Origin: Simmondsia chinensis
Lineage: Eukaryota; Streptophyta; Magnoliopsida; Caryophyllales; Simmondsiaceae
Assembly (NCBI GenBank): GCA_018398585.1
Contig: JAGTTD010000008.1
Location: forward strand, 7,886,501-7,950,500
DNA length: 64,000 nucleotides
Direction of reading: 5' to 3'
Part shown: piece by piece, positions 42,601-54,197 of the stretch
Layout: each line of letters starts with the position of its first letter
How positions within the stretch are numbered: the first letter of the stretch is position 1
Position numbers and translations under genes: made by a program
Notes under the pieces: generated by a model
Databases searched by the model: none
What the model was told of the DNA's origin: nothing
Seen by the model: only the letters and a program-made list of their open reading frames with translations

Positions 42601-44224
42601 AACAAACAAAATACCTATTGTATTACATATAGAGGAGGATCCAAAGTCATACAGTGCGGCTATGGCTTCTAGAGATCCAGCCTTTTGGAAAGAGGCTATA
42701 AATGATGAAATGGACTCAATATTGTCCAACAATACTTGGGTCCTAGTGGATTTACCTCCAGGATCAAAGCCGATAGGATGTAAATGGGTATTTAGGAAAA
42801 AATATAACACGGATGGTTCCTTACAAACCTTTAAAGCTAGATTAGTAGCAAAAGGATTTTCGCAAAAGGAAGGTATTGATTATTTTGATACATATGCTCC
42901 TGTTGCAAGAATAACATCCATTAGAGTGTTAATGGCTCTGGCTTCAATTTACAATTTATATATACACCAAATGGATGTTAAAACTGCCTTCCTAAATGGT
43001 GATCTTGATGAAGAGGTTTATATGGAGCAACCAGAAGGCTTTGTGCTTCGTGGTAATGAGAAAAAAGTGTGTAAATTAGTAAGGCCGTTATATGGTTTGA
43101 AACAAGCGCCGAAACAGTGGCATGAGAAGTTTGATGCCACAATACTTTCTAATGGTTTTTCCTATAACAATGCTGATAAATGCATTTATTGTAAGTTTAC
43201 TGAAGATTATGGGGTTATCATATGTCTCTATGTGGATGACCTACTAATATTTGGCACTAACATGAAAGGTATTGAGGAAACAAAGAAGTATCTATCTTCA
43301 CAATTCAAGATGAAAGATATGAATGAAGTAGATACTATTTTGGGTATAAAGGTGAGACGATATAGTGGGGGCTATGCTCTTAATCAATCTCATTATATTG
43401 CTAAAATTTTAGAGAAGTTTAAGCATCTTGGAATTAAAGAAGCTAACACCCCTTATGACTCAAGTGTCAAATTTGTTGAAAATTCTGGTAGAGCAGTTGC
43501 ACAACTTGAATATGCCAGTGCTATTGGAAGTCTCATGTATGCAATGCACGGCACAAGACCAGATATTGCATTTGCTGTGTGCAAATTGTCAAGGTTCACA
43601 AGTAATCCTAGTATTGCTCATTAGAAAGGAATTAATAGAATCCTTGGATACTTAAAGAAAACAAGTGATATAGGAATATTTTATAGAGATTATCCAGCAG
43701 TACTAGAAGGTTATACAGATGCAAGCTGGATTACTAGTGCTTGTGATAACAAATCTACTTCGGGCTGGATTTTCACCCTTGGTGGGGGTGCTGTAAGTTG
43801 GGCATCTAAGAAACAAACTTGCATCTCTCATTCAACAATGGAGGCTAAATTTGTAGCCTTAGCAGCCGCAGGCAAGGAAGCAGAGTGGCTAAGGAATTTG
43901 TTATTAGAAATAAAGTTGTGGCCACAACCGATGCCACCAATCTCCTTGCATTGCGATAGTGAAGCTACTATGTCTAGAGCCTATAGTAAGGTTTATAATG
44001 GCAAGTCTAGACATATCAGCTTGAGACATGAGTATATCAGACAACTCATTGTAGATAGTATAATTACTATCACTTATGTCAGGTCAAGCAACAATCTAGC
44101 AGATCCATTGACTAAGGGTTTGTCAAGGGATGTAGTAAGAGGTACTACAGCTAGAAGGGGCTTGAGACCCTTTTCAAGATGGTCATCAGTAATGGTAACC
44201 CTACCTTGTTCTAGCAGCAACTAG
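42601..44224 (+). pseudogene. Copia-2 reverse transcriptase and RNase H
   Basis: The RT domain starts near WVLVDLPPGSKPIGCKWVFR, passes HQMDVKTAFLNGDLDEEVYM and carries the catalytic CLYVDDLLIFG (about 43222-43254). RNase H follows with TRPDIAFAVCKLSRF, a stop at 43622-43624, then [19 protein letters not shown] and the terminal frame 43838-44224 ([32 protein letters not shown]). Every motif is intact except at the stop. The last residues after about 44120 are a short variable tail. It would copy and process element RNA. Confidence 0.88.
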
Positions 44225-44707
44225 TACTAAGGTTTAAAGGGTAATAATAAGTTACTGTTTGTGACTAAATACACCAAAAAGTAGGATTTGGTGAGAGCCC
44301 ACTACTGTACAGAGGATGATTTTCACTCTTAATGGAATTTATGTTGTTTGTGTCCTGAGTAGCAAGGACTTTTAAGGAAATTCCACCTATATGAATATAG
44401 GAGTGGTGCCGCTCCTAACAAGAGTTTTAAGGGTTGATTCTTGAAAATATTCATGAAACTAGGATGAGCACATGGCCATATTGGTGCTAAAGCATTTTAA
44501 AACTCTTATAGAGAATGGACATGATTTCGTGTGTGATATTTCCGGTTCTGATATAAGGAGTATAGGATTAAGTTGCGACCTCCTAGTACTTCATTGGAAC
44601 TTTGAAAGATTTACGCTAACTGAAGGTTTAAATCGAGAGATACCTTCTTGTATGCGCAATTATGTTAGTGAAGGTCAACTCTACATCGTTACAAACTAGT
44701 GGGGGAT

Positions 44708-45417
44708 TGTTAGTAGTTTGTATTGTAGAGTTAAGTAAAAATGGGAATACATCCCACATTGGAAAAGAAGGGAAAGAGACACTACTTTATAAGTAGGTGT
44801 CTCATATGGACCTATTAGTATGTCGGGCTTGTTGTGGGCTTAGGAGTTCATGTTGCTCTTTATGGGCTAAGGGAATTCTAAAATCACACGCGCGCTCGCG
44901 CAGCGCTTATGGCGCTTTTGGCGGCTTATTAGGCGGCACTTGGCACTTGGTGCGCTTGTGCGCAGTGCGGGTACAGGGGGCTTAGTACGGGACATACCAC
45001 ACCGGATAATAACCTTTTATTATTATTTTATCTACTTAATTAAATAAAATGATTTTCAGATATTAAAAATGATAAAACTGCTAAATTCGGTTAATGGCAG
45101 TTTTCGGATTTCTAAGTGAATTTAATTCCGGTTAAATAATGTGCCTCTATATAAGGTTTGATATGCCCATTAAATTTGTCTGAATCATCTTCTTCCTATT
45201 TTCTCTTCTTCTTTCTCAAGAGAGTTCAGGGGATTTTCTGGTTGTTGTTCTCCACAAAATCCAAGAAGGCTTATTGTATCCTGGAGGTGTATTTGCTATA
45301 TCTAAGAATAATCTTTGTGTAGAGAGGGAAAATAATACCTTAAAGACAGTGTTAAAATACGCCTTAAGCCTTAGAAATTTTCCCAAGTTACATTCTGCCA
45401 TACCCATATCCTCAACA
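44708..45417 (+). repeat. Copia-2 3' LTR
   Basis: 710 bp, preceded by a purine tract and followed by AAATC. It carries a small extra GCGCTTTTGGCGG-type insertion compared with the 5' copy. Confidence 0.93.
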
Positions 45418-46093
45418 AAATCGACGTAATCGTCCACCAATATTTGTTTGGGGGAAGTTATGGGTTTTAGGTTGATAAGGGCCTCTTTGAAGATATGCTC
45501 ATCTTATTTCATCACGCTCATTTGGATGATAATCTAAAATTGCCTTTCTTTCTGCTGGATTAGCGGTAAGTGAATTCAAATCAATATGACTCTGTATATA
45601 AGTCTGTTCATTGTTCACATTGAATATGTTTTCTGTTTGATTACCACTTTCTTGAATCATAGGTAATTCTTGGGATGAAGAACCAACATCAGTGGATTGT
45701 GTGGCTATTTTTTTTTTTTTTTGAAATATCTCTCCGTTTTAAACTACGAAATAAAAATAATTAGGGTTATTAATTAGTTTTGTAATATAATTATACAAAT
45801 AATCCACAAAGCTTCATATAAAACTGTTGATTAAATAATAATCATTAACTATAGAAAGTTGAAAAATACAAATAGGAAACCAATTGAAATTTATAATTAA
45901 AAAAATTAGGGCTATATTGAGAATGAGAAATACCTTGTGGTGAGAATGACAAAGAGATAAAATTTATGGTTCGACCTTTTTGAGAGAAAACTACCAGAGG
46001 AGAGGTAGAGAGAGTTTAATATTTAAAAAATTAGGGCTAGGATTTTAATTAATAAAATTAATTATATAAAGAAGCAAATTGCAATTAAAATTT

Positions 46094-46310
46094 TGCCTGG
46101 ATAGGGCTTTGAACCCTTGACATGGAGAATGAGAGCAGAATTGCAAACCCACTAGTCCAAGGAAGTACTGCTAGCTTTTCAATCTTTAAATTTGATTATA
46201 TTCAAAAGTAAAATTATAACTAAAATTTTTTAGTGTGAGGAATTGAACCCCTGGCATGGTGGAAGACAATCGCGCACTATACAACTAGTCCAAGAGATTA
46301 CCATTGCTAT
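46094..46310 (-). repeat. Two tRNA-like segments in hAT-3
   Basis: The complements of 46094-46166 and 46228-46302 each have CTTGGACTAGT, then a CATG word and an AGGGGTTCAA-type B box. They lie about 135 bp apart and look like two copies of one unit. They are degenerate and cannot be working tRNA genes. Confidence 0.4.
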
Positions 46311-46716
46311 AAGTTCACACTTCATTGTTTATATAGTATTATAAAATTTTTTCTACTAATTTATATATATTTCTAAGGGTCTAGTCGTAAAGCTACGGTG
46401 TCTGTGCACCCCCGGTAGTAATAATGTGCGTTCGCCACTGCCTTATGCTGCCTGAGGCATGAAGACAACCTGCCGGACCATTACTAGGTGGCCCTCGGTT
46501 TTATCCTCTCCTCCCACCTCCAGTGAATTTTGAGGCTGAGCCATAGGTGTTTGGTTGAAATTTGCCCCCAATTGAACCAAACACAACTTGATTCGCCGGA
46601 ATTTCTCCTCCAAATCCTCTATTCTCCTCTTGAACTTTCATTAAACGTCACCAGTGGTGGCGTACCTCTTTCGTCTAAGGGCTATCTTAGAAAATGGTCT
46701 AAGCACTGATACCAAC

Positions 46717-46833
46717 TGATGCAGCGCAAAGAAGCAGAAAATAAGGGACGGAAGGTTCAAAAGATTTCCTTTAAACTCTCATGGCTAAAACAATTAAGAA
46801 GCAAAGGGAAAATAGTTAACCCTAATTTTGTTA
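46717..46833 (-). repeat. Gypsy-2 5' LTR fragment
   Basis: It begins TGATGCAGCGCAAAG on the + strand beside the PBS and parallels 35204-35325. It breaks off after TTAACCCTAATTTT. Confidence 0.8.
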
Positions 46834-47429
46834 CTAAACGTAACATACCTTTTAAACATTAATAAATTTGAAATTAAAAAATTTGAAACAAATTATGAGA
46901 AAATATTTTTAGGAAAAAGTTTGCAAAATAGAATAATATGTTTTAACTTTGGCTTTTCAATTTAAAGTTTTTTTTTCCAGAATTTATTTTTAAATTTTTA
47001 ATTTTGTATTACTTTATAATTATAAATTATTAATCTAATTTTGACATTTATATTTTTAAAATATTATTATATTTTATCTTATAATATTTTTTACAAAATT
47101 TAAAATTATTTTATTTTTTCTAAGTTTATAATGTTATTACTATAATTAATTAAAAATTATTTTCTACAAATATTAGAAAATCTTCTTATATTTTACTTAG
47201 AAACATAAAACTCCTATCTTTTGTTTAAAAATATAAAATCACTATCTTTTTTATAAAAGTTGAAAATCCCTGATTTTTAATTTGATACATTTTCTAAATT
47301 GAAATTTATTAATCTAAATTTTTCCATAGTAAAAAAATATTATTATACTTTGTCAAATTTTTTCCAATTTTTTTCAAAATTTTTTTTTAAATTTTGTAAA
47401 TTTTTTTAATTTTACAATTATTAATGTCT
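46834..47429. other. AT-rich sequence between Gypsy-2 and the outer right arm
   Basis: No gene seen. It contains T and A runs and ATCTTTT words that recall 25780-25930. Confidence 0.5.
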
Positions 47430-47950
47430 GAGGGATGAGTTGCATTTAGTAACAAAGTTCAAGGGTAAGTTATATGTAATAACAAAGTTTAAGAGTTATT
47501 TTTCAAAATTGAAAATGTAGGAGGTGTATTATATTTAATTGAAAATTCTGCACGCGGGGGGAGGGGGGGTTGTTTATAACAAAGTTCAATGGACTATTTT
47601 ATGAAATTAAAAGTGCAAGGGGTGTGTTGTGTTTAATTATAAGGTTCAGGGGCCTATTTCATGAAATTGAAAGTTTAGGAGGTGTATTATGTTTAATTGT
47701 AAAATTCAGGCGGTCTTTCCATATTTTGCCCTAAACTTTATTTAAGTTGTTAATGAAATTGTAATGGCTTTGCCTGTCTTGGGTTAAATTGAGTCAATGA
47801 GTAGATTTTTAGTGTGTTACTTGCATTTAATGTTTGGTATAATATAAATTATAGAGAGACTAAATTAACACAATTAAAAATACATGAATTAAATTGACAA
47901 AATTAAAAAAGTATAGAATCTATGGTGTAAATAATCCTATAAAAAATAAG
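47430..47950 (+). repeat. Right arm of outer inverted repeat, with diverged tandem units
   Basis: Between about 47445 and 47715 a unit of roughly 60-70 bp recurs, recognisable by AACAAAGTTCAA, ATGAAATTGAAAG and GGTGTATTATGTTTAATT. It then continues as GGTCTTTCCATATTTTGCCC, ATTAACACAATT and GGTGTAAATAATCC. The left arm (34965-35203) has the complement of these in order. The pair encloses Gypsy-2. Confidence 0.55.
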
Positions 47951-48644
47951 AAATCTTTTCGAAACTTTATCCTAATATTCTTTTTGTTCATAAAAAGAAA
48001 AGTATTTCTTTACTGTACAAAAGTCGAATAATAGTAAGTTAAGCCATATAGTTAACTAAAATGCTTGCAAATCATGGCCTACGAGCTCAAAAGCCCAAAT
48101 AAATTATAAGCTTTCAAAAATCTCACTTGTCATAACCGTGTTTTGAGGCCAAGGTGCCACTGCTTCGCCAGCCACCAGTACCATGGGTGAGATCCTGGAT
48201 AGGCACCACCACTACCATGGGCGAGATCCTAGCTGCACACAGCCATTGCCATGAGTGGGAGAACAAAGTGGGCTCCAACGCCAAGGTGGCGCTAGCACCA
48301 CCCAGGATGGTATGGGTGTCATGCCCCTGGTTGGCACTGACCTTGGCATGAACTATCCATTATAGGCAAGAACCATCATCATAGGCAAGACCGCCCTTCA
48401 TATGCACCATTTCCATGGGCAAGCAGCCAATGGAGCCAAAACTCTCTCCTCTCTCTTATCGCAACCATCCCTGGCCTTACCAAGCTTACATCCAGCATAA
48501 AAAATGCGCGTATATCTCAAGGGTCATTGAGTTAGAGTGAACTCAAAGTGAGTCTGAATACATATTATGTATGTGTTTTATATATTGAAATTTTAGGGGT
48601 GCTACAATTTTGTTCGGGTTCTCTTATTTGTTGGTGGGAAGGTC
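47951..48644. other. Intergenic sequence with a GC-richer segment
   Basis: No gene seen. Between 48140 and 48430 the words ACCATGGGCGAGATCCT and CATGGGCAAG recur, so it may be old repeat sequence. I could not assign it. Confidence 0.5.
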
Positions 48645-48824
48645 ACTTTGGTATACCTCCTTCTCCATTCTCTTGGTAAGGTCTAGCAGCCCCAGAGTGG
48701 TCTTTGTGGGTCACACCCCCGCAACTTGCAATGTTGGGCCAGCCGATGCAACATGGTGTTAACTTTTTTGGATTTGGAAAGTCACTTTGATATACCCCTT
48801 TCTCTTTTCTCTTTGCAAAGTCTA
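48645..48824. repeat. Host tandem repeat, left copy and start of the second
   Basis: The first unit (about 48645-48775) reads GTCACTTTGGTATACC, GTCTAGCAGCCCC and GGCCAGCCGATGCAACATGG. A second starts at 48780 (GTCACTTTGATATACC). It is cut at GTCTA by Copia-3 and resumes at 54848 (GACTAGTAGCCC, GGCCAGCCGATGCAGAGTGG), ending near 54940. Confidence 0.65.
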
Positions 48825-49519
48825 TGTTGAAGTATCTCTTCACAAACGGGTAACCAAACGATCTCAGGCGTTGAGGCATGCAATTACTTTCTTTAAGACT
48901 TATTTCAAGTATAATGAAATAGTCTCAGAGGTACAATGACAACAAAAACAATGAAGTGGGATTATATGTAGGAAAGAAGAAAGAGAGATGTGTTAAGAAT
49001 AAACTTTCAAAGTTTTTCACACAAATCTGTCAATAAGCCATTGCAATCTATCATAGGTATTTTCAATGTGTTCTTCAACCAAATATGTGGGGGACTATTT
49101 GTAGAGAAAGAGGACTCTAAAGACGTAACAAAATAATTGCAAACAAACAGCAAAAAACCACTTCAAACCGCTCAAAGTAACAATCAAAACTGCCATGTGT
49201 GCCAAAGCTGTGTGTCGACACACACATCAACACACAACTCACTGTAAAGCTGTGTGTCAAAATGAGTGTCGAAACTTGCTTCAACACACAAGATACTGTA
49301 AGATTGTGTGTTGACACACACTTCAACACACATGGTTTTGGAGACCTGACAGTACCTGTGTGTCAACACACAAATGCCTGGGATCGGTTCTTCAGGATTG
49401 TGTATCGATATGCAGTACCTGTGTGTCAACACACATCCTATGCAAGCCAAATACAATCAAAACCAATATGAAACACTTCTCAAATACTATATTAAGTATT
49501 CTATTTATAAAATACATCA
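48825..49519 (-). repeat. Copia-3 3' LTR with CTGTGTGTCGACACACA repeats
   Basis: About 695 bp. Between 49196 and 49440 there are at least six variants of a palindromic word around TGTGTGTCGACACACA, in units of roughly 40-60 bp (TTCAACACACA spacers). Confidence 0.85.
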
Positions 49520-50196
49520 ATACTCTCCCACCGTTTTCAAAATACATTCATTCTCATATTACAACATCTCTCAAAATAATAAGAAGCCTTTATGCGTCAG
49601 TCAAGGTGACTTTCGATTGAACTCCCACCTAGTGAAGACACGTTACAATTATTCGGAACGAAAATGGTAGACTAAGCTTTGAACCATAAATTCCATTTAA
49701 CTAAATACATCTCCACACACAAGACTTACTCTTTACACACATCTCATCTCCCAGATCGATACATTTATGGCCTTGTATCCTATACCCCTCATGAGTGTTT
49801 CAGAGCCAAAATCTTGTCATTAAATCACTCCTTTGAAGCAGCCAAACTTCACACTCATTAAGGTGGTTTCCATTGATCATGTCCCTGTAACACGATATTC
49901 AATAATAATTTAAACTCGGGTCTATTAAAAGCATATGCTCATCCTCTTTATTCCTCTGTCACAGGTTACCAAGCACTTCAATGCGGGATGGAAATTTCTC
50001 TTTTAGTACTTGTAGTCACATGGATGACAAAACTCTCTCATTGAACCCAAGACCTGGCGTTGTACCAAGCATCGAGTTGAGGATCCATCATGGGTTACTT
50101 AAATAGACGGGTTTCAGCCTCATCCCTTCATTTGTTCTTAGAACCAAGTCTTTACCAAGACTTTTAGTAACGAATCCGCCAAATTTTGACTTGTTC
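49520..50196 (-). other. Copia-3 3' non-coding region
   Basis: Between RNase H and the 3' LTR. No domain seen. Confidence 0.55.
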
Positions 50197-51650
50197 TCAC
50201 AAGGTCACAGTGATGGCACCTTCTCTAATGAGTTGTCTCACAATACCATGTCTTACACCAATGTGTCTAGACTTTCCATTATACACCTTGCTATACACCT
50301 TTGAGAGTGTAGCTTGAGTATCATAATGGATAGAAACAGGCAAAATTAGCTTAGACCACAAAGGAATCTTATACAAAAGATCCTTTAACCACTCGGCTTT
50401 GCTGCAGACGCGAGAACTATAAACTCCGCTACCATAGTGGAATCTAAAATACATATCTGTTTCTTAGAACCCCAAGAAACTACACCACCACCAAGCAAGA
50501 AAATCCATCCACTTGTAGATGCATGATCTTCCACATCGGAGATCCAGCTGGCATCAGAGTATCTTTCCGAAATAGGAGGATACCCGAGAAATGAAATACC
50601 ATAGTTCATGGTTTTCTTAAGGTATTTCAGTACACAATATACTGCATGCATATGTAATTTACGTGGATTGTTAGTGTATCTATTTAGCTTTCCAACAACA
50701 ATGGCTATATCGGGGCTTGTGCTAGTTATAGTGTACATAAGACATCCTATGACTTTGGCATACTCCAATTGTGCCACTAGAGTACCATCATTCGGTACAA
50801 GTTTCTTATTTGGATCCATCTGTATGCACACAGGTGCACAAGCACCAAGGTTAAATCTATTCAACACCTTTTCCATATAGTGAGATTGAGACAAGGATAA
50901 AGAGTTACCACTCCTTATAATCCTTATACCGAGAATTACCTCAGCCTCACCCATGTCTTTCATAGCAAAGTTCCTCGAGAGAAATTGTTTAATTTTCTCT
51001 ACTTGTTCCAAATTAGTACCAAAAATCAACATGTCATCGATATAAAGACAAATAATGACTCCTATGTCGTTTTTGAAATTGCTATAGACACACTTGTCTG
51101 ATTCATTGATTATGAATCCGTTGTTTAGAACAACTTGATCAAACTTTTGATGCTATTGTTTTGGGGCTTATTTTAGCCTATATAGAGAACGTATGAGTTT
51201 ATATACTTTCTTCTTTTGGCATGGAACAACAGACCCCTCCGGTTGTTCCATATATACCTCTTCTTCTAGCTCACCATTTAGGAATGTCATTTTTACATCC
51301 ATTTGATGAATTGCTAGCTTGTAGATAGAGGCAAAAGCTATAAGTACTCTTATCATCGATATCCTCACCACCAGGGCATACGTATCAAAATAGTCTATCC
51401 CATGTTTTTGGGTAAACCCTTTAGCCACCAATCGGGCTTTGAACTTATCAATAGTTGCATCGACTTTTATCTTCTTCTTGAAGATCCACTACACCCGATG
51501 GGCTTGTTTCCTCGTGGAAGATCCACTAAAACTCAGGTATTACTCCCTATGATGGAATCCATCTCATCATTTATCGCCTCTCTCCAAAAAGAGGCATCAT
51601 GAGAATTCATAGCCTCATCAAACGTCATAGGATCTGACTCTATGACATAA
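50197..51650 (-). pseudogene. Copia-3 reverse transcriptase and RNase H
   Basis: On the - strand, RT pieces begin near 51600 with a WVLVDLP-type context. The frame 51431-51168 has MVAKGFTQKHGIDYFDTYAL and HQMDVKMTFLNGELEEEVYM. After a break, YIDDMLIFGTNLEQ is readable at about 51060-51000. The frame 51032-50385 continues with LSQSHYMEKVLNRFNLGACA and RNase H (YSDASWISDVEDHASTSGWI). The frame 50454-50197 ends with SRHIGVRHGIVRQL. At least three breaks are present. The motifs parallel Copia-2. Confidence 0.85.
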
Positions 51651-52882
51651 CAATATGGGGTTTGATGTTCCACACAGTCTCTAGTACCTTCTGCCAAAAA
51701 TGTGTAGAACTCCAGTCCGAAAGACTTCTCTTTCCTCCCTCTTTTACTCCTTCAGAGTTCTAGAGCATTGTCAGGGATTTCTTCCCTCTCATGATGGTCT
51801 CCACCATACAACATAGGAATGTCGTTTTATACTGGTACAACGTCTTTCGATCTAGGAATTGAGGAAAACAGATTTTCATCAAATATTGCATCTCTCCATT
51901 CTATTATGGTATTTACGTTGACATAGTCGTTTGATTCAATCACATAGAACCAATAGGCTTCACTATGAGCCGCATATCCAATGAATATACAATCGATGCC
52001 TCTTTCCCCTAACTTTTTCCGTTTAGGTTTAGGGAGCTTAACAACTATCCTACGCCCCCAAACTCTAAAACCAATGAATATACAATCGATGCCTCTTTCA
52101 CCTAACTTTTTCCGTTTAGGTTCAGGGATTTTAACAATTGCTTTCCACCCCCAAACTTTAAAATAACTCAAATTAGGGGCTTGTTTTTTTTTCCAATGTT
52201 CATAAGGGGTAATTTTACTTTTCTTACTAGGAATCCGATTCAAGATATGACAGGTCGTAAGCATGGCCTCACCCCAAAATCCATCACGGAGTCTGGAATA
52301 AGACAACATGGCAATGACCATCTCAGTTAAAGTCTGATTTTTCCGGTTAGCCACGTCATTTTGTTGTGGCATAGAAGGTAATGTGTCCTCATGTATAGTT
52401 CCCGTGGTTTCAAAGTATTTGAGATCATAATACTCCCCACCACGGTCTGATCTATGGTGTTTCAAGAAAGTTTCGCAATACAGTTTGGTTTTAGATTTAA
52501 AGGCCTTAAACTTGTCAAGTGATTCGTCTTTATTATTTATGAGATACACATAACAATATCTAGAGCAATCATTTATAAAAGTAATGAAGTATCTCTTTCC
52601 TCCCAAAGTCGGAGTGCTCTTAAAATCGCACAATTCACTATGACCTAAATCAAGTAAGCTTGTTTGCCTTAGAACCAAAGGAAACGGTAATCATGTTATT
52701 TTTGTTAGCATACATGTTTTACATCGGTCATTAACTTTTTCAATATGTGGACTCAACGATGAATTAGCAATTTCATGCATTCTATGAAAATTAACATGAC
52801 CTAGTCTTTGATGCCAAAGAAATGAAGTATCAAGCATATACACTGAACTAACTATTTTATTGTTCGCGTTAAGTTTGAACAT
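51651..52882 (-). pseudogene. Copia-3 integrase, with an in-frame 31-residue duplication
   Basis: The frame 52882-52691 holds the GAG-pre-integrase motif (LWHQRLGHVNFHRMHEIANS) and a zinc-binding CKTC. The frame 52678-51827 has GHSELCDF in place of the usual HSD, then HRSDRGGEYYDLKYFE and MPQQNDVANRKNQ, where the usual GVAE Glu context reads DVAN. Hence two of the three catalytic positions are altered. Further on, VWG...VKIPEPKRKKLGERGIDCIFIGF occurs twice in tandem. It is inactive as integrase. Confidence 0.82.
51978..52163 (-). repeat. 93-bp tandem duplication in Copia-3 integrase
   Basis: Units 51978-52070 and 52071-52163 are each 93 bp (31 codons), differing at several positions. The reading frame is kept. 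Confidence 0.92.
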
Positions 52883-54197
52883 CCCTTCATACAGGTAACC
52901 CTTTCCAACAAATGCCCTCCCCCTGACAATACAAATTTGCTAGCCTCAAAGACTAACTTGAACTCGAACCTATTTAATAGGTACCAGATACGAGGTTCTG
53001 CTTTAAATTCAGGGCAAAACACACATAGGTTAAGGTAAGGGTTTTCCCGGAAGTGAACAGTAAATCAACCTTGCCCTTACCCTGAATTGATATGGTCGCT
53101 CCATTACCCATAAACAACATAGTTTCGTCATCTATGGGTTCAAACACTTTAAAGAACTTCTATCTTTACAAACATGTTTCATAGCCCCCGAGTCAACCCA
53201 CCAAGAGTCATCATCTTGGACTAGGTTGACCTCGGATATCATCACCACGAAATTGTCATTCGAATATTTGTTGTGATGATCCAACCCTTTGCCTTTCTTG
53301 TTTTTAAGGCAAAAACAGTTCATCCTCAAGTGACCGGGCTTTTGACACTCCCAACAAACAGGCTTCGGCTTGTTGTCATCATGTTTCTTTTGGAAGTGTC
53401 TAGTTCGTTTCGGTCCCTTGCTCAATTGTCTTTCTTCTGTGGCATTTATTTTTTTAATGTCACCGGAACTATTATTGTTCTCATCCTACTACCTATATCC
53501 TTCCTCAATTTGAAGATGGTTAGCCAATTCCTCGATAGACATGTCTTCCTTCTTGTGTTTAAGACTTTTCTTAATGTCTTTCCACGAAGGCGGAAATTTG
53601 TTGATCAAAGAGGATACAATAATAGTATCGTCCATATTCATATTATGTTGTTTAAAATTGTTTAAAATTCTTTCTATCTCATGAAATTATTCCATAACTG
53701 GATGATTATCAGCCATTTTATAACTAATGAACTGACCAACAAAAACATTTCTTACTTGTTGTGTCTTCTGCCATGTACCGTGCTTCAAGCACATCCCATA
53801 GTTCCTTGGTGGTAGAAACGTTGGAGTAGAAGTTGAAAAGGGCATCAGTCATGCCAATGAGGATGTCCCCTACATATGTAGTTGTCGTTCTCCCACTTCT
53901 AGCGGGATCGTTGCTCGATCAATGTCTCCTCCTCCTCAGTTGGAGGATCAGGAATTGGTGTGTTCAGGATATACACTACATTCAATGTTGTTATCAGAAA
54001 ATGCATCTTCCTTTGCCAGCATCAGAAGTAGCCACCATCAAAACGTTCCAGTTTCACAACGTTGGCTGCCATCTTTCGCAATGAAAAAGCCATCTCAAAA
54101 CAGAAAATTAAGTCTTAAACGTTCCAGTTTCACAACGTTGGCTGCCATCTCTTGCAATGAAAAAGCCATCTCAAAACAGAAAATTAAGTCTTAAGAT
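52883..54197 (-). pseudogene. Copia-3 gag and protease
   Basis: The frame 53425-53132 carries an intact zinc knuckle (CWECQKPGHLRMNC) and the protease site WWVDSGAMKHVCKD. Both match the Copia-2 pattern. Upstream, gag is broken into pieces. The start region near the LTR reads MAFSLQEMAANVVKLERL on the - strand and is present twice because of the 76-bp duplication. Between 52883 and 53132, protease C-terminal sequence is readable with stops. Confidence 0.75.
54043..54194 (-). repeat. 76-bp tandem duplication at Copia-3 gag start and leader
   Basis: Units 54043-54118 and 54119-54194 differ at about two bases. Each spans the first gag codons and the leader up to the LTR. Confidence 0.93.

Larger units (their letters stand above)
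39421..45417 (+). mobile_element. Copia-2: young, nearly intact Ty1/copia retrotransposon
   Basis: The LTRs (39421-40123 and 44708-45417) look about 96-97% alike by eye and share TGTTAG...CTCAACA ends. The duplication AAATC is perfect (39416-39420 and 45418-45422). The purine tract CTAGTGGGGGAT precedes the 3' LTR. The gag-pol frame needs only a frameshift near 41560 and in-frame stops near 41811 and 43622 to explain its breaks. It is the youngest large element here and splits the hAT-3 transposase. Confidence 0.95.
37310..45710 (-). pseudogene. hAT-3 transposase (TTF zinc finger, DUF4371, dimerisation domain), split by Copia-2
   Basis: On the - strand, pieces right of Copia-2 (about 45700-45418) carry the N-terminal linker, including QELPMIQESGNQTENIF. 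Left of it, the frame from 39420 to 39122 continues with NSFWLDEYSNWIEYSVKLDA and FCPCCYLFK, the TTF-type zinc finger. The frame 38752-38360 covers the core (RGQCYDGASNMQGHINGLKA and YCIHCFAHQLQLTLV). The frame 37897-37310 ends with LPVATATVERAFSAMKFIKS, the hAT dimerisation motif. This domain order is typical of zinc finger MYM-type 1-like plant transposases. Several stops inactivate it. Confidence 0.85.
37115..46440 (-). mobile_element. hAT-3: TTF/MYM-type hAT transposon carrying Copia-2
   Basis: The ends are CAGTGGCAGATCCAG on the left and CAGTGGCGAACGCAC as the complement of the right. The flanks CCTTCTAC (37107-37114) and CCTTATGC (46441-46448) agree at 6 of 8 bases, fitting an old hAT duplication. 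A broken transposase on the - strand runs across the Copia-2 insertion. Without Copia-2 the element is about 3.3 kb. Confidence 0.85.
35204..46833 (-). mobile_element. Gypsy-2: internally deleted Ty3/gypsy element carrying hAT-3 and Copia-2
   Basis: The 3' LTR (35204-35745) lies at the left. At the right are a PBS (complement TTGGTATCAGTGC, 46703-46715) and the first 117 bp of the 5' LTR, which is then cut off. Gag and protease pieces remain, together with a C-terminal integrase piece. RT, RNase H and most of the integrase have been deleted. hAT-3 (37115-46440) splits the gag/protease part. LTR architecture matches Gypsy-1 and LTR-N1. Confidence 0.88.

Noticed and set aside
49196..49440. CRISPR-like array in the Copia-3 LTR
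   Set aside because: The repeats are short, imperfect palindromes with similar spacers. They are within an LTR of a plant retrotransposon and occur again in its other LTR.
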